From contig NZ_CP041253.1 in assembly GCF_006575665.1 (NCBI RefSeq), positions 5,397,501-5,461,500 of the forward strand: DNA of 64,000 bases. The letters are read 5' to 3'. The DNA comes from Echinicola soli (lineage in GTDB: Bacteria; Bacteroidota; Bacteroidia; Cytophagales; Cyclobacteriaceae). A program made the position numbers and the translations under genes. The notes under the pieces are model-generated. The model was not told the DNA's origin. It was given only the letters and a program-made list of their open reading frames with translations, and did not search any database. Each line of letters starts with the position of its first letter. Within the stretch, counting starts at the first letter, position 1. Below are positions 36,701 through 43,328 of this stretch, in pieces.

Positions 36701-37643
36701 CAGTTCTGCGGATGATGACCGAATCCTAAAAGCCTGTAAAGAACTTGGCGTGAGAAAAAAACTCGTGAAGCCCATAAAATTGCAGGAAATGTACAATGCC
36801 CTGCTTACCATTAACAGGAAGCAGGACCACCAAAAGAACACAAAAGCCAGTAAAAGCCAACACTACTTTCCGGAAGGCACCAGTGTGCTTGTCGTAGAAG
36901 ATAATAGTATCAATATGCTATTGGCAAAGACGGTCATCAACAACCTTTCACCCACTACCAAGATCATAGAAGCGGCCAATGGACTGGAAGCCCTAGAAGT
37001 GATCAAAACAGAAACCCCGGATATAATATTCATGGATGTACAAATGCCCGAGATGAATGGATATGAAGCCACTCGAGAAATCCGAAGTAAGTACAACAAA
37101 CACAATATACTGATCATTGCCCTGACGGCCGGGAACATCAAAGGTGAAAGGGAAAAGTGCTTGCAAGCAGGCATGAATGACTTTATCGCCAAGCCTTTTG
37201 TAGAGGATGATATCATCAATCTTCTTAAAAAGTGGGAGATCAATAAGGAAAATGACAGTTTAACCAGCAATAGATCCCCCGTCCATAGTGTTTCCCAGCA
37301 GAAATTTGATCTGGAAAAATTCCAGTCAGTACTCGGCTTTCCAGATCTAAACAGTGAAATGTTTCAAGTGATTCTCAAATCAGGTAAAGCGGAATTGGAA
37401 AAATCAAAAATACAGCTCGAGGAAATACTTCTCTCAAAAGGTGATGGACTTTCTGCTGCTGCCCATAAGGTCTATAGTACGGCCAGTGCCATGTACCTGA
37501 CCAACCTTTCCCTACTTTCCTCCAGGATGGAAACAAGAGAAAATTATGATTATACAGATCCTGACCTAAGGCGGGAAGTCCAGGTGATCTTACAGGAAAT
37601 AAATGAAGTATTGCGGGAAATTGAAAAACACATTATTACGTAA
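33720..37643 (+). CDS. Soluble hybrid sensor histidine kinase: GAF-like, four PAS, HisKA, HATPase, two receivers, Hpt
   Basis: A 1307-aa hybrid kinase starting with GTG. A GAF-like N-terminus (about 1-130) precedes four PAS domains (about 135-260, 270-385, 390-520, 525-650). HisKA follows with phospho-acceptor H680 (NMSHEIRTPLNG), then the ATPase domain (NASKFTESG, DTGIGI, GTGLGL). Receiver 1 has D966 (VVLMDYHMP) and receiver 2 has D1106 (IIFMDVQMPEMNG). An Hpt-like C-terminus has H1249 (AAHKVYSTASAMYLTNL). No membrane helix or signal peptide is visible, so it should sense a cytosolic cue such as redox state or a small ligand. No partner regulator is adjacent. The domain order gives a complete internal phosphorelay. 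Confidence 0.93.
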   Translation: MKTHKHIIQHNAKLLQLQLKLAKSSCGFIGIIKENSLNLLAVANLDEDTIGLHEKHIIGLIQQSEKTCVVPLSINKGKIHSQEGIISPFYIDQKGTKGAVFLLDCMGDAPDAATLEEIGILGETFAEKYFSEPSLEGTHYAETQFKDFFENSMGLMCAHDLQGNFLMANKASAHSLGYHKNEMIGKSLYDVIPTQQHDSLEQYLQYVKHYGKSQGSMRIQHVNGSVRIWLYSNILLKDQAGNPYVLGNALDITERHQLEREYNRLKEMLEQTNSVARVGGWEADLKHNTIFWSKVTREIHGVSDDFIPTTEKAIGFYKEGKHRNAIQEAFENAINKKEPYDLELILVTAGGKEVWTRVIGKPDFVDGECARIFGTFQDITAHKEAELEIIRSKKLLEDVQNASSEISMIATDTEGTISLFNKGAEKMLGYSAEEMIGKQSPATIHDPEEVKERGQELSEKYHQKISGFKAFTFLSELEGAEEREWTYIRKDGTKLFVSLAVTAMRNEEGKITGYLGMATDITERKEAEKALIVEKARLNAFVTHAPAAVAMFDRNIRYIAYSNRWIEDYQLQGQEIKGKSHYEVFGNISEVWKDIHQRCLQGEVISNEEDRGRPDGWEHDQFLRWEVRPWHQYDGSIGGIMMLTQDITEACLQRDELKKAKVLAEQASKAKSEFLANMSHEIRTPLNGVIGFTDLVLKTDLSETQAQYLSIVNQSGNALLNIINDILDFSKIEAGKLELDIDKCDLYELTDQASDIITYEVHKKGLEMLLNIHPDIPRYIWVDSVRLKQILVNLLGNASKFTESGEIELQLLPISPLNEANEITIRFSVRDTGIGIKEEKQSKIFDAFSQEDVSTTKKYGGTGLGLTISNRLLQLMDSGLKLESKVGKGSTFFFDLTVTSEQGEAVSTEEDINIQRVLIVDDNDNNRMILERMMSLRGIETVLAKSGFEAIQKLVEEDTFDVVLMDYHMPYMNGIETIRKIREIIEHQPIIFLHSSADDDRILKACKELGVRKKLVKPIKLQEMYNALLTINRKQDHQKNTKASKSQHYFPEGTSVLVVEDNSINMLLAKTVINNLSPTTKIIEAANGLEALEVIKTETPDIIFMDVQMPEMNGYEATREIRSKYNKHNILIIALTAGNIKGEREKCLQAGMNDFIAKPFVEDDIINLLKKWEINKENDSLTSNRSPVHSVSQQKFDLEKFQSVLGFPDLNSEMFQVILKSGKAELEKSKIQLEEILLSKGDGLSAAAHKVYSTASAMYLTNLSLLSSRMETRENYDYTDPDLRREVQVILQEINEVLREIEKHIIT

Positions 37644-37779
37644 AAAAAGCTATAACCAGGATCAATGTCCCGGCTATAGTCAGGGAAATCGCTTTTAGAT
37701 GAGCGACTGCGTATTCCACTAGCTACGCCATCCTAACAGTGACTTTGTCCCCGATATCCACCGGGGCAGGCTATTCCGA

Positions 37780-37795
37780 TCCCGATACATCGGGA
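37780..37795. repeat. REP-like hairpin
   Basis: TCCCGATACATCGGGA has perfect 7-bp arms and a 2-nt loop, followed by loose partial copies of its GGGAT words. Short palindromes of this kind are often dispersed in Bacteroidota intergenic DNA; only one clear copy is seen here. Confidence 0.5.
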
Positions 37796-38229
37796 AGCAA
37801 TCCCTTATTCAAAATTGAGATCCCTCCTCAAGTCGGGATGACAACGAATTAGAAATTGTGATTTATACAACATTTTTTTAAAAGGGATTTCCCTTCGGCT
37901 ATAGTGTGCTTTTAAAGCGGTTCCGATTAATTGATCAGGGTGATAAGTCAACTTTTCATCTCACTCCTTTTACGTGTTTGTTAATCAATCAGAGGTTAGT
38001 TTAACAATTGATTTTTATTATTGGTCTTTTGTAGATATTGCGCAGCAAGGCACTACAGCAAACATCTGAAATTGCTTCCAGGAATCTCTTACATGATGAA
38101 GGACGTTAGGATACAAATCGATATCAATCCCTGGGATCTGGCAATATTTCTGGGGGATGAGAGATTTCTAGGTGGTCACAGTAATCATATTTCTCTTTGA
38201 TATAGCAATAGGAATGCTAGCTCCAGCAT

Positions 38230-38278
38230 AAAAAAATCAGCGCAAATCTTATTAATCTGCGCCATCTGCGTGCTATCG
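38230..38278. repeat. Interspersed-type repeat segment (AATCTGCGCCATCTGCG)
   Basis: The stretch contains two near-direct CTGCG units (AATCTGCG, CATCTGCG) and their relatives (CAGCGCAAAT). Similar sequences recur in intergenic DNA of many Bacteroidota genomes, by general knowledge; copy number here cannot be measured. Confidence 0.4.
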
Positions 38279-38873
38279 GAACCGCCCCTAATCCCCCAAC
38301 TTTCCCCTTGACCCAATTCCAGCACTACCTGGGCCCATCCAACCTTCGAGGGACCAACATTCATAATAAGGAGAAATAAATCATTAGCATACCAAATCCC
38401 TAAGGTGACCTCCATCTGATTTCAAGAAATTGGGTCTCCCTGGATGCTGAATACAAAGGGCGTACTAATTATTCTACTTATCATTTCATACACCCGAAAA
38501 ACACTCAAATAAAACCAATCACATAAAATATCAATCTTTTATAAATTAAATTGTAAATATTTCAAATTATTTTTTGTAAAAAAATCAAACGTTTGTTTGA
38601 ACCGAACTTTCATTTCCATCACTTTTTACCAAAGACCTTAAAACATTCACAACAACCTACCTTACAGTAAGTTATAAAAACCTTAAACAAACATTTTTCG
38701 CCCTCTCACTTCTACTTAAACAAGTGTTTAATTCATAGATTACTTACAAAAACAGCCTAAATCAGCTGTTTTTGCTCATTATAATCCCATAATTAAGTGT
38801 GACTTTTTTATAGAACATGTGTCCTAATAATAAAGGCAGAAAAGAAAGAAATAACCATTTAAATTAATTTGTC

Positions 38874-39224
38874 ATGAACAACCTTGTTACTCACAATTTC
38901 ACAAATTCACAAGAACAGTTTTACAATACTAGTCCTACGCAAAATTTAAAATCATTGATTGAAAAAGGGGATCTTCATTTCCTATCCGAATTCAATGAGA
39001 TTTTCCCCGATTTTATTTCAAAAATCAAAAGTGCCAGCTCCAAGCTAAATGCCATGGACATAAAATTCTGTGTGCTTTTAAAAATGGGCTTTACCACCAA
39101 GGAAATCGCTAGTGTTACCAAAAGTACTGTCCGTGCAGTACAGTCAAGGAAATACCGGATCAGAAAACGCCTTGATGTTCCCAATGATGAGGACCTTAAC
39201 CTCTTCATGGTTACATTTTCTTAA
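38874..39224 (+). CDS. Small LuxR/GerE-type helix-turn-helix protein
   Basis: A 116-aa protein. The C-terminal half holds a GerE-like helix-turn-helix (LNAMDIKFCVLLKMGFTTKE, then IASVTKSTVRAVQSRKYRIR), as at the C-terminus of Bacteroidota TPR-type LuxR regulators. The N-terminal half (about residues 1-55) has no sensor domain that I recognise. It may be a stand-alone DNA-binding protein or the remnant of a longer regulator. It is followed by a strong terminator, so it is monocistronic. Confidence 0.8.
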   Translation: MNNLVTHNFTNSQEQFYNTSPTQNLKSLIEKGDLHFLSEFNEIFPDFISKIKSASSKLNAMDIKFCVLLKMGFTTKEIASVTKSTVRAVQSRKYRIRKRLDVPNDEDLNLFMVTFS

Positions 39225-39279
39225 TGGTTAAACATCTTATGTAAGAAGGTTTATAAAAAAATAATCTATAACTCTACTG

Positions 39280-39316
39280 ATGACGGAAATCCACTAGTGG
39301 ATTTCCGTCATTTTTT
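39280..39316 (+). terminator. Rho-independent terminator, perfect 32-bp palindrome
   Basis: Two perfect 16-bp arms (39280-39295, 39296-39311) centred on CACTAGTG run into TTTTTTC. It lies 56 bp past the HTH gene stop. Confidence 0.9.
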
Positions 39317-39493
39317 CGAACATGGCGTCCAAAACTCCTTTATCTCAACATACCTTTTCTAGCTGATATCAACAGCAAAAATTTAAAAAATTCCATACTA
39401 AATAAATATTATACAATTTACTCGTTGATCTCTATTTTATAAAAAATATCCATAATCACATTGCTTACTACCAAAACACTTAAAAACACCAGA

Positions 39494-39529
39494 AATAATC
39501 TAATGATAGGTAAATCATTAGATTATTTT
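39494..39529 (+). terminator. Second terminator-like hairpin with no gene before it
   Basis: A 14-bp perfect stem, AATAATCTAATGAT (39494-39507) with ATCATTAGATTATT (39514-39527), has a 6-nt loop and ends in TTTT. The preceding 180 bp has no supported gene, so it could end a small RNA or lie in the leader of the sigma gene at 39673. Confidence 0.6.
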
Positions 39530-39672
39530 GTATTTCAATCCATAAAAATAACTAAGTTTATATGTAATACTATGTTACTGACCAGCCCCCAAATACATCG
39601 CGCAAATCGATCATTGGTTTCAAGTTTCACGTATAGCAGGACATTGTTTTAGAATCTCTTAGGGAAGTTTAT

Positions 39673-40266
39673 ATGACTATCTCAAAAAACAAGGTGGATA
39701 AGGAATTAAACTACTCAAGTTTGGAAGATAACCAACTGATAGAGCAAATTGTAAAAAACAATGATTCTAAACTATTTGGAATCCTGTACGACAGGTATTC
39801 AAACATTGTTTACAATAAATGCATGAGTTTCGTAAAGAGCAAAGACGAAGCCCAGGATGTGACGCACGATATATTTATCAAGCTGTTCTTCCAGCTTAAA
39901 AAATTCAAGGGAGATGCCAAATTCTCCAGTTGGCTATATTCCTTCACCTATAATTTCTGTGTAAACTATATCCAGCGTAAATACCAGAAAAATAAGGAGA
40001 CATTCCAGAGTTTGGACAACCTACAAAATCATCCCTATGATGAAATAGATGACAGTGAAATCTTTAAAATGCAGGCCGAACGCTTAAAAACCTCACTAAA
40101 GACCCTGGATCCCAATGACAAAATGATCTTGTTAATGAAATACATGGATGGAATGTCCCTGAAAGAAATCCAACATTCCATTGGAGTGGGGGAATCAGCG
40201 GTAAAAATGAGAATTAACCGTGCCAAACAGCGATTATTGGATATTTACAAAAATATTGACCAATGA
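39673..40266 (+). CDS. ECF-type RNA polymerase sigma factor
   Basis: A 197-aa sigma factor: region 2 includes FGILYDRYSNIVYNKCMSF and DEAQDVTHDIFIKLFFQL; region 4 includes LDPNDKMILLMKYMDGMSLK and the recognition helix QHSIGVGESAVKMRINRAKQ. No FecR-like gene is adjacent. Its stop overlaps the start of a 60-codon gene by 4 bp (ATGA), and an MscS-like gene follows. This suggests control of an envelope or osmotic response rather than nutrient uptake. Confidence 0.9.
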   Translation: MTISKNKVDKELNYSSLEDNQLIEQIVKNNDSKLFGILYDRYSNIVYNKCMSFVKSKDEAQDVTHDIFIKLFFQLKKFKGDAKFSSWLYSFTYNFCVNYIQRKYQKNKETFQSLDNLQNHPYDEIDDSEIFKMQAERLKTSLKTLDPNDKMILLMKYMDGMSLKEIQHSIGVGESAVKMRINRAKQRLLDIYKNIDQ

Positions 40267-40445
40267 ATAATCCTTTTCAAGAAATAATCAGCGACGAAAA
40301 ATTACCGGAATATATCCGCCAAAAGGTGATTGACGACATCAATCTGATAAGATTATCGATTGATATGGCTGACCTTTTCATGGTAAAGGGCCCTAATGTA
40401 TTGGGAACTTTATTTGATGATGAAAATGAAAATCCAGAGGTTTAA
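40263..40445 (+). CDS. 60-aa acidic protein coupled to the sigma factor
   Basis: A 60-residue protein with net negative charge, no membrane helix and a predicted helical core (EYIRQKVIDDINLIRLSIDM). Its start overlaps the sigma stop (ATGA), which implies translational coupling, and it ends 10 bp before the MscS-like gene. I do not recognise the family. By position it may modulate the sigma factor, but there is no anti-sigma motif, so this is only a guess. Confidence 0.7.
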   Translation: MNNPFQEIISDEKLPEYIRQKVIDDINLIRLSIDMADLFMVKGPNVLGTLFDDENENPEV

Positions 40446-40455
40446 ATTTACTACT

Positions 40456-41283
40456 ATGAAAGATGTTTTTAACAATACTGATTGGAGTTTATATTTGGTA
40501 GACAACACACTTAAACAAATCAGTGAACTACTGCCGAGACTATTGGTATTCATTGTACTGCTGATAGCAGCTTGGCTGATTATGCGTGGACTTCTTTTCC
40601 TAATTAAAAAATTACTTAAGCTATCAAAGATCGATGATCTGGCCCACAATTTAAGTGAGAGCGAACTTTTTAACCACATCAAGGTCAAACCTTCCGCTAT
40701 CATATTGGCTTTTGCCAAGTTCTTTTTTATCCTACTGATCATCATTTTCAGTGCTGACTTCCTACAGCTCCACGCCGTTTCTGATGAAATCAGTAAGTTT
40801 TTGGGATATATCCCTCAAGTGTTCGTAGCCATGGTACTTTTCACCTTGGGCGTGTACTTGTCCATTGTGGTCAAAAAGTTTATTAGAGAACTCCTTAGAT
40901 CCTTTGGATGGTCCGGAGCTTCCTTAATATCCAATATTGTCAGCTATATTATCGTGATCATCGTCGGCATTACGGCACTGAGTCAAGCGGGGATCAACAC
41001 CCAAGTAATCACCGATAACCTTTCTCTGGTATTGGGCGCATTTCTGGCCTGCTTTGCCATCGCAATCGGTCTTGGATCCAGGGATGTGGTACAGAGAATT
41101 TTGTACAGTTTCTATTCCAAAAAGAATTACCAGATAGGTCAGTTCATTAAATTTGACGATATCGAAGGTGAAATCCTCGCTATTGACAACATATCCATCA
41201 CACTTAAAACCGATAGTGGAAGGATGATCGTCCCTATCAAAGACTTGGTGGATACCAAAGTAAAAATATTGGACGATAAATAA
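40456..41283 (+). CDS. Small MscS-family mechanosensitive channel-like protein
   Basis: The frame reaches back to 40396, overlapping the 60-aa gene; the ATG at 40456 (MKDVFNNTDWS) avoids this and gives 275 aa. Five hydrophobic segments are seen (about residues 18-42, 73-95, 103-127, 143-168, 178-200). The last is rich in Ala/Gly (LSLVLGAFLACFAIAIGLGS) like the MscS pore helix. A short beta domain follows (YQIGQFIKFDDIEGEILAID, then ISITLKTDSGRMIVPIKDLV). The long C-terminal vestibule of MscS is missing, as in many short homologues. It should release solutes under membrane tension. Confidence 0.83.
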   Translation: MKDVFNNTDWSLYLVDNTLKQISELLPRLLVFIVLLIAAWLIMRGLLFLIKKLLKLSKIDDLAHNLSESELFNHIKVKPSAIILAFAKFFFILLIIIFSADFLQLHAVSDEISKFLGYIPQVFVAMVLFTLGVYLSIVVKKFIRELLRSFGWSGASLISNIVSYIIVIIVGITALSQAGINTQVITDNLSLVLGAFLACFAIAIGLGSRDVVQRILYSFYSKKNYQIGQFIKFDDIEGEILAIDNISITLKTDSGRMIVPIKDLVDTKVKILDDK

Positions 41284-41284
41284 G

Positions 41285-41321
41285 AAAAAAATTAAAGGGA
41301 GTTTCAAGGAAGCTCCCTTTT
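41285..41321. terminator. Bidirectional terminator
   Basis: A stem, AAAGGGAG (41294-41301) with CTCCCTTT (41313-41320), is extended by inner pairs around an AAG loop. It is flanked by TTTT on the plus side and seven Ts on the minus side. It separates the convergent MscS-like and receiver-like genes. Confidence 0.85.
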
Positions 41322-41651
41322 CTATATCGAAATATAATTTACTTTTTGCTTGGAAAGAAGTTCATCTTCAAAGCTCTCTCCCGTTTTCACAATCAGAATT
41401 ATACTGGCCTTTGGGAATTTTGAACCCACATAGTTTACTATATGGGTAGTTTCTTTATACAATCCCACCATGATAATATCAGGAGATGGAGAACAATCAT
41501 TAAGCCTTTTCCCCACTTGCGTAGAAGTACCAGTGTTACCCAAACAGGTAAACCTGGCCTGGCTTAAACTCTTTTGAATCTTCGCCCTTACTTCTGGATC
41601 ATTTTCGATGATAAAGTAATTACAAGGTTTACCTGATCTGTACATAATCAT
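41322..41651 (-). CDS. Truncated receiver-like protein lacking the phospho-acceptor Asp
   Basis: A 109-aa CheY-like fold. The first strand (CNYFIIENDPEVRAKIQKSL) gives acidic E16 and D18. The third strand (PDIIMVGLY) has Gly63 where the phosphorylated Asp normally sits, with T90 in the Thr/Ser switch area. The protein ends at KVNYISI, before the conserved Lys-Pro. It is therefore a pseudo-receiver that cannot be phosphorylated the usual way. Start could be Met1 or Met3. A good promoter lies upstream, so it is probably expressed. A role as a phosphorylation-independent protein partner is inferred. Confidence 0.72.
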   Translation of the reverse strand: MIMYRSGKPCNYFIIENDPEVRAKIQKSLSQARFTCLGNTGTSTQVGKRLNDCSPSPDIIMVGLYKETTHIVNYVGSKFPKASIILIVKTGESFEDELLSKQKVNYISI

Positions 41652-41719
41652 TAATTTTAGATTGAAATCCAGTTTTGATCCGTTTAGTAGTTAAAGGAAA
41701 ATAATTACCGGACAACAAT

Positions 41720-41748
41720 CAAAATTAGCCCTACGCATATGTACGCAA
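41720..41748 (-). promoter_or_regulatory. Promoter of the receiver-like gene with a shared 17-mer
   Basis: On the minus strand TTG (41746-41748) is followed after 18 nt by TAATTTTG (41720-41727). The 17 bases TTGCGTACATATGCGTA (41732-41748) recur exactly at 59959-59975 and contain a GCGTA direct repeat with a 10-bp period. Confidence 0.6.
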
Positions 41749-41897
41749 GGGGATAAAATCTTCTTCCACGATGAAAAATATCCTTGTCCCAATCAAAAAT
41801 CCCGGATTAGTCCGAGTTTGGCTTAAAGAATGGTTATAACTAGCAATCTTCCAAGGGCCGGAATGCCTTATTCAATATTACATTAACCACCTTTCTA

Positions 41898-43328
41898 CTA
41901 GGGATTGATCCAAATCGCTTCAGTGAGGGCAGAAGGTATTTCCCCAGAGGCATTAAGGAAAATCTCTCTGGAAACACTTAATTCTTTCACAAAATCCTCA
42001 TCCAGCTTAAGGTCTTTCCCATCCACCCGCGACCATTGACGGACATAATGCTTCAGTCCGGGACTCCCCCACCCTTCCGCAAAATACTGCAATGTGGGCT
42101 CTTGGAGCCCAAGCTGGTCAATCCAACGGTAAAGCGCATTCAGTCCCTTTTTGGATTCTCCGTTTTTCGCGGCACGTTTAAATTGGTCGAAGAAATAAGG
42201 CTCAGAGCGCAGATACCTTTGCCGTTTTTCTTGGTACCGCTTGACCAAGCGGGGCAAAAATTTCATCAAAAAATAAAACGATATGGCCATTAACACTATA
42301 ATTGCTACCAACTTCTCGGGGCTTAGCCCTAGAAAGGTCAATGGTGCTTTCTCTTCTGCCGCTGAGACTTCGGCTTTTTGGGCAGTAAGCAGGGAATCCT
42401 TCAAGGTCTCCAACATCCCCAAATCGGGATTAGGCTTTACCAGGACCTTTACACTTGGAAGCGTGCGTTTATAGAGTTGCTGCTGACGGGGATTCCACCA
42501 AGTAAAAACCATCTCTGGAATTTCCACCTCTCCTTGCTTTTCAAAAAGATAACGTGTCACCTCTGTCCGTACCGCACCGATGGCTGTTTTGGTACGGATG
42601 TTTTGGACATCACTCCTGCCGGGATACTGGCTGACACCGGGAAGACTGTCCCAGGCCACCGGAGGTATCAATTGTGGCACCGTATTGTCTGCATTTCTGA
42701 TGATCCTTCGCTGTATCACATCACCGACTTTTACATCCTTCAGATCTGCACTCCACTCCTGCCGAACACTCAAATCACTGGAAACCAACCAACTGCTCAT
42801 ATCGAATCCAGGTGGAATTGGGCGCACTTCGATCACCCGCTCTTTGGTCGTTACGGTGTGAGGCTTTCCTTTGTACCCTCCATCTGCTGGGGATTCCACC
42901 GCTATTTCCACGGCAGGAAATCGCACATCCTTGTTCGCAAAAGGAAAAACATGGTAGATCATCTCCACTCCCGGGTAGGTTTTTCCATTTCTTGACGTAC
43001 TGGTGCTGACATTGCGAAAGAAAACAGTGTAAGCTCCGTTTACCTTTATATTGCCAGGATCCACCCCTTTTGTAAACCACGTAGACGTGTAGACGCGAAC
43101 AGTAACCTGAACAGGCTCTCCCACATATGCCCTGCGCTTACTGAGCTGCACTTCGCTCCATAGGGTCTGCGCAAAAGCGGGCTGTAGCAAACAACAAAAC
43201 ACCACTACCCATAAAAATTTTGAAGGCCAAGAATTGCCTCCTCCTCTCTTATGTCTCAAAAACTTTGTGAGTACCCAAAAGCTTTTATTCCACATAGCGC
43301 TCATATATAGGCTACCAGCTGTTCTCAT
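41898..43328 (-). CDS. batD: BatD-like membrane protein
   Basis: A 476-aa protein, last gene of the moxR-bat operon. A signal sequence (FLWVVVFCCLLQPAFA, about residues 37-52) sits behind an unusually long N-terminus, so the real start may be Met9 or Met12. Beta-rich Ig-like domains follow (VGEPVQVTVRVY, VGDVIQRRIIRNAD), then one membrane helix at about residues 344-364 and a cytosolic C-terminus. The layout matches BatD (OB-like, periplasmic). Its first codons overlap the upstream gene by 17 bp. Bat proteins are associated with aerotolerance and envelope stress; the molecular activity is unknown. Confidence 0.86.
   Translation of the reverse strand: MRTAGSLYMSAMWNKSFWVLTKFLRHKRGGGNSWPSKFLWVVVFCCLLQPAFAQTLWSEVQLSKRRAYVGEPVQVTVRVYTSTWFTKGVDPGNIKVNGAYTVFFRNVSTSTSRNGKTYPGVEMIYHVFPFANKDVRFPAVEIAVESPADGGYKGKPHTVTTKERVIEVRPIPPGFDMSSWLVSSDLSVRQEWSADLKDVKVGDVIQRRIIRNADNTVPQLIPPVAWDSLPGVSQYPGRSDVQNIRTKTAIGAVRTEVTRYLFEKQGEVEIPEMVFTWWNPRQQQLYKRTLPSVKVLVKPNPDLGMLETLKDSLLTAQKAEVSAAEEKAPLTFLGLSPEKLVAIIVLMAISFYFLMKFLPRLVKRYQEKRQRYLRSEPYFFDQFKRAAKNGESKKGLNALYRWIDQLGLQEPTLQYFAEGWGSPGLKHYVRQWSRVDGKDLKLDEDFVKELSVSREIFLNASGEIPSALTEAIWINP

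Larger units (their letters stand above)
37644..38873. other. 1.2-kb gene-poor region with repeat-like sequences
   Basis: No convincing gene. The 76-codon minus-strand frame at 38185-38415 runs through a repeat-like segment and is probably not coding. The stretch contains a REP-like hairpin (37780-37795), a segment rich in CTGCG words (38230-38278), and very AT-rich DNA before the next gene. Confidence 0.55.

Noticed and set aside
38185..38415. 76-codon minus-strand frame
   Set aside because: Runs through the CTGCG repeat segment; translation of such repeats often gives spurious proteins.
39461..39652. 63-codon plus-strand frame before the ECF sigma gene
   Set aside because: Contains the 14-bp terminator-like hairpin within its coding span.
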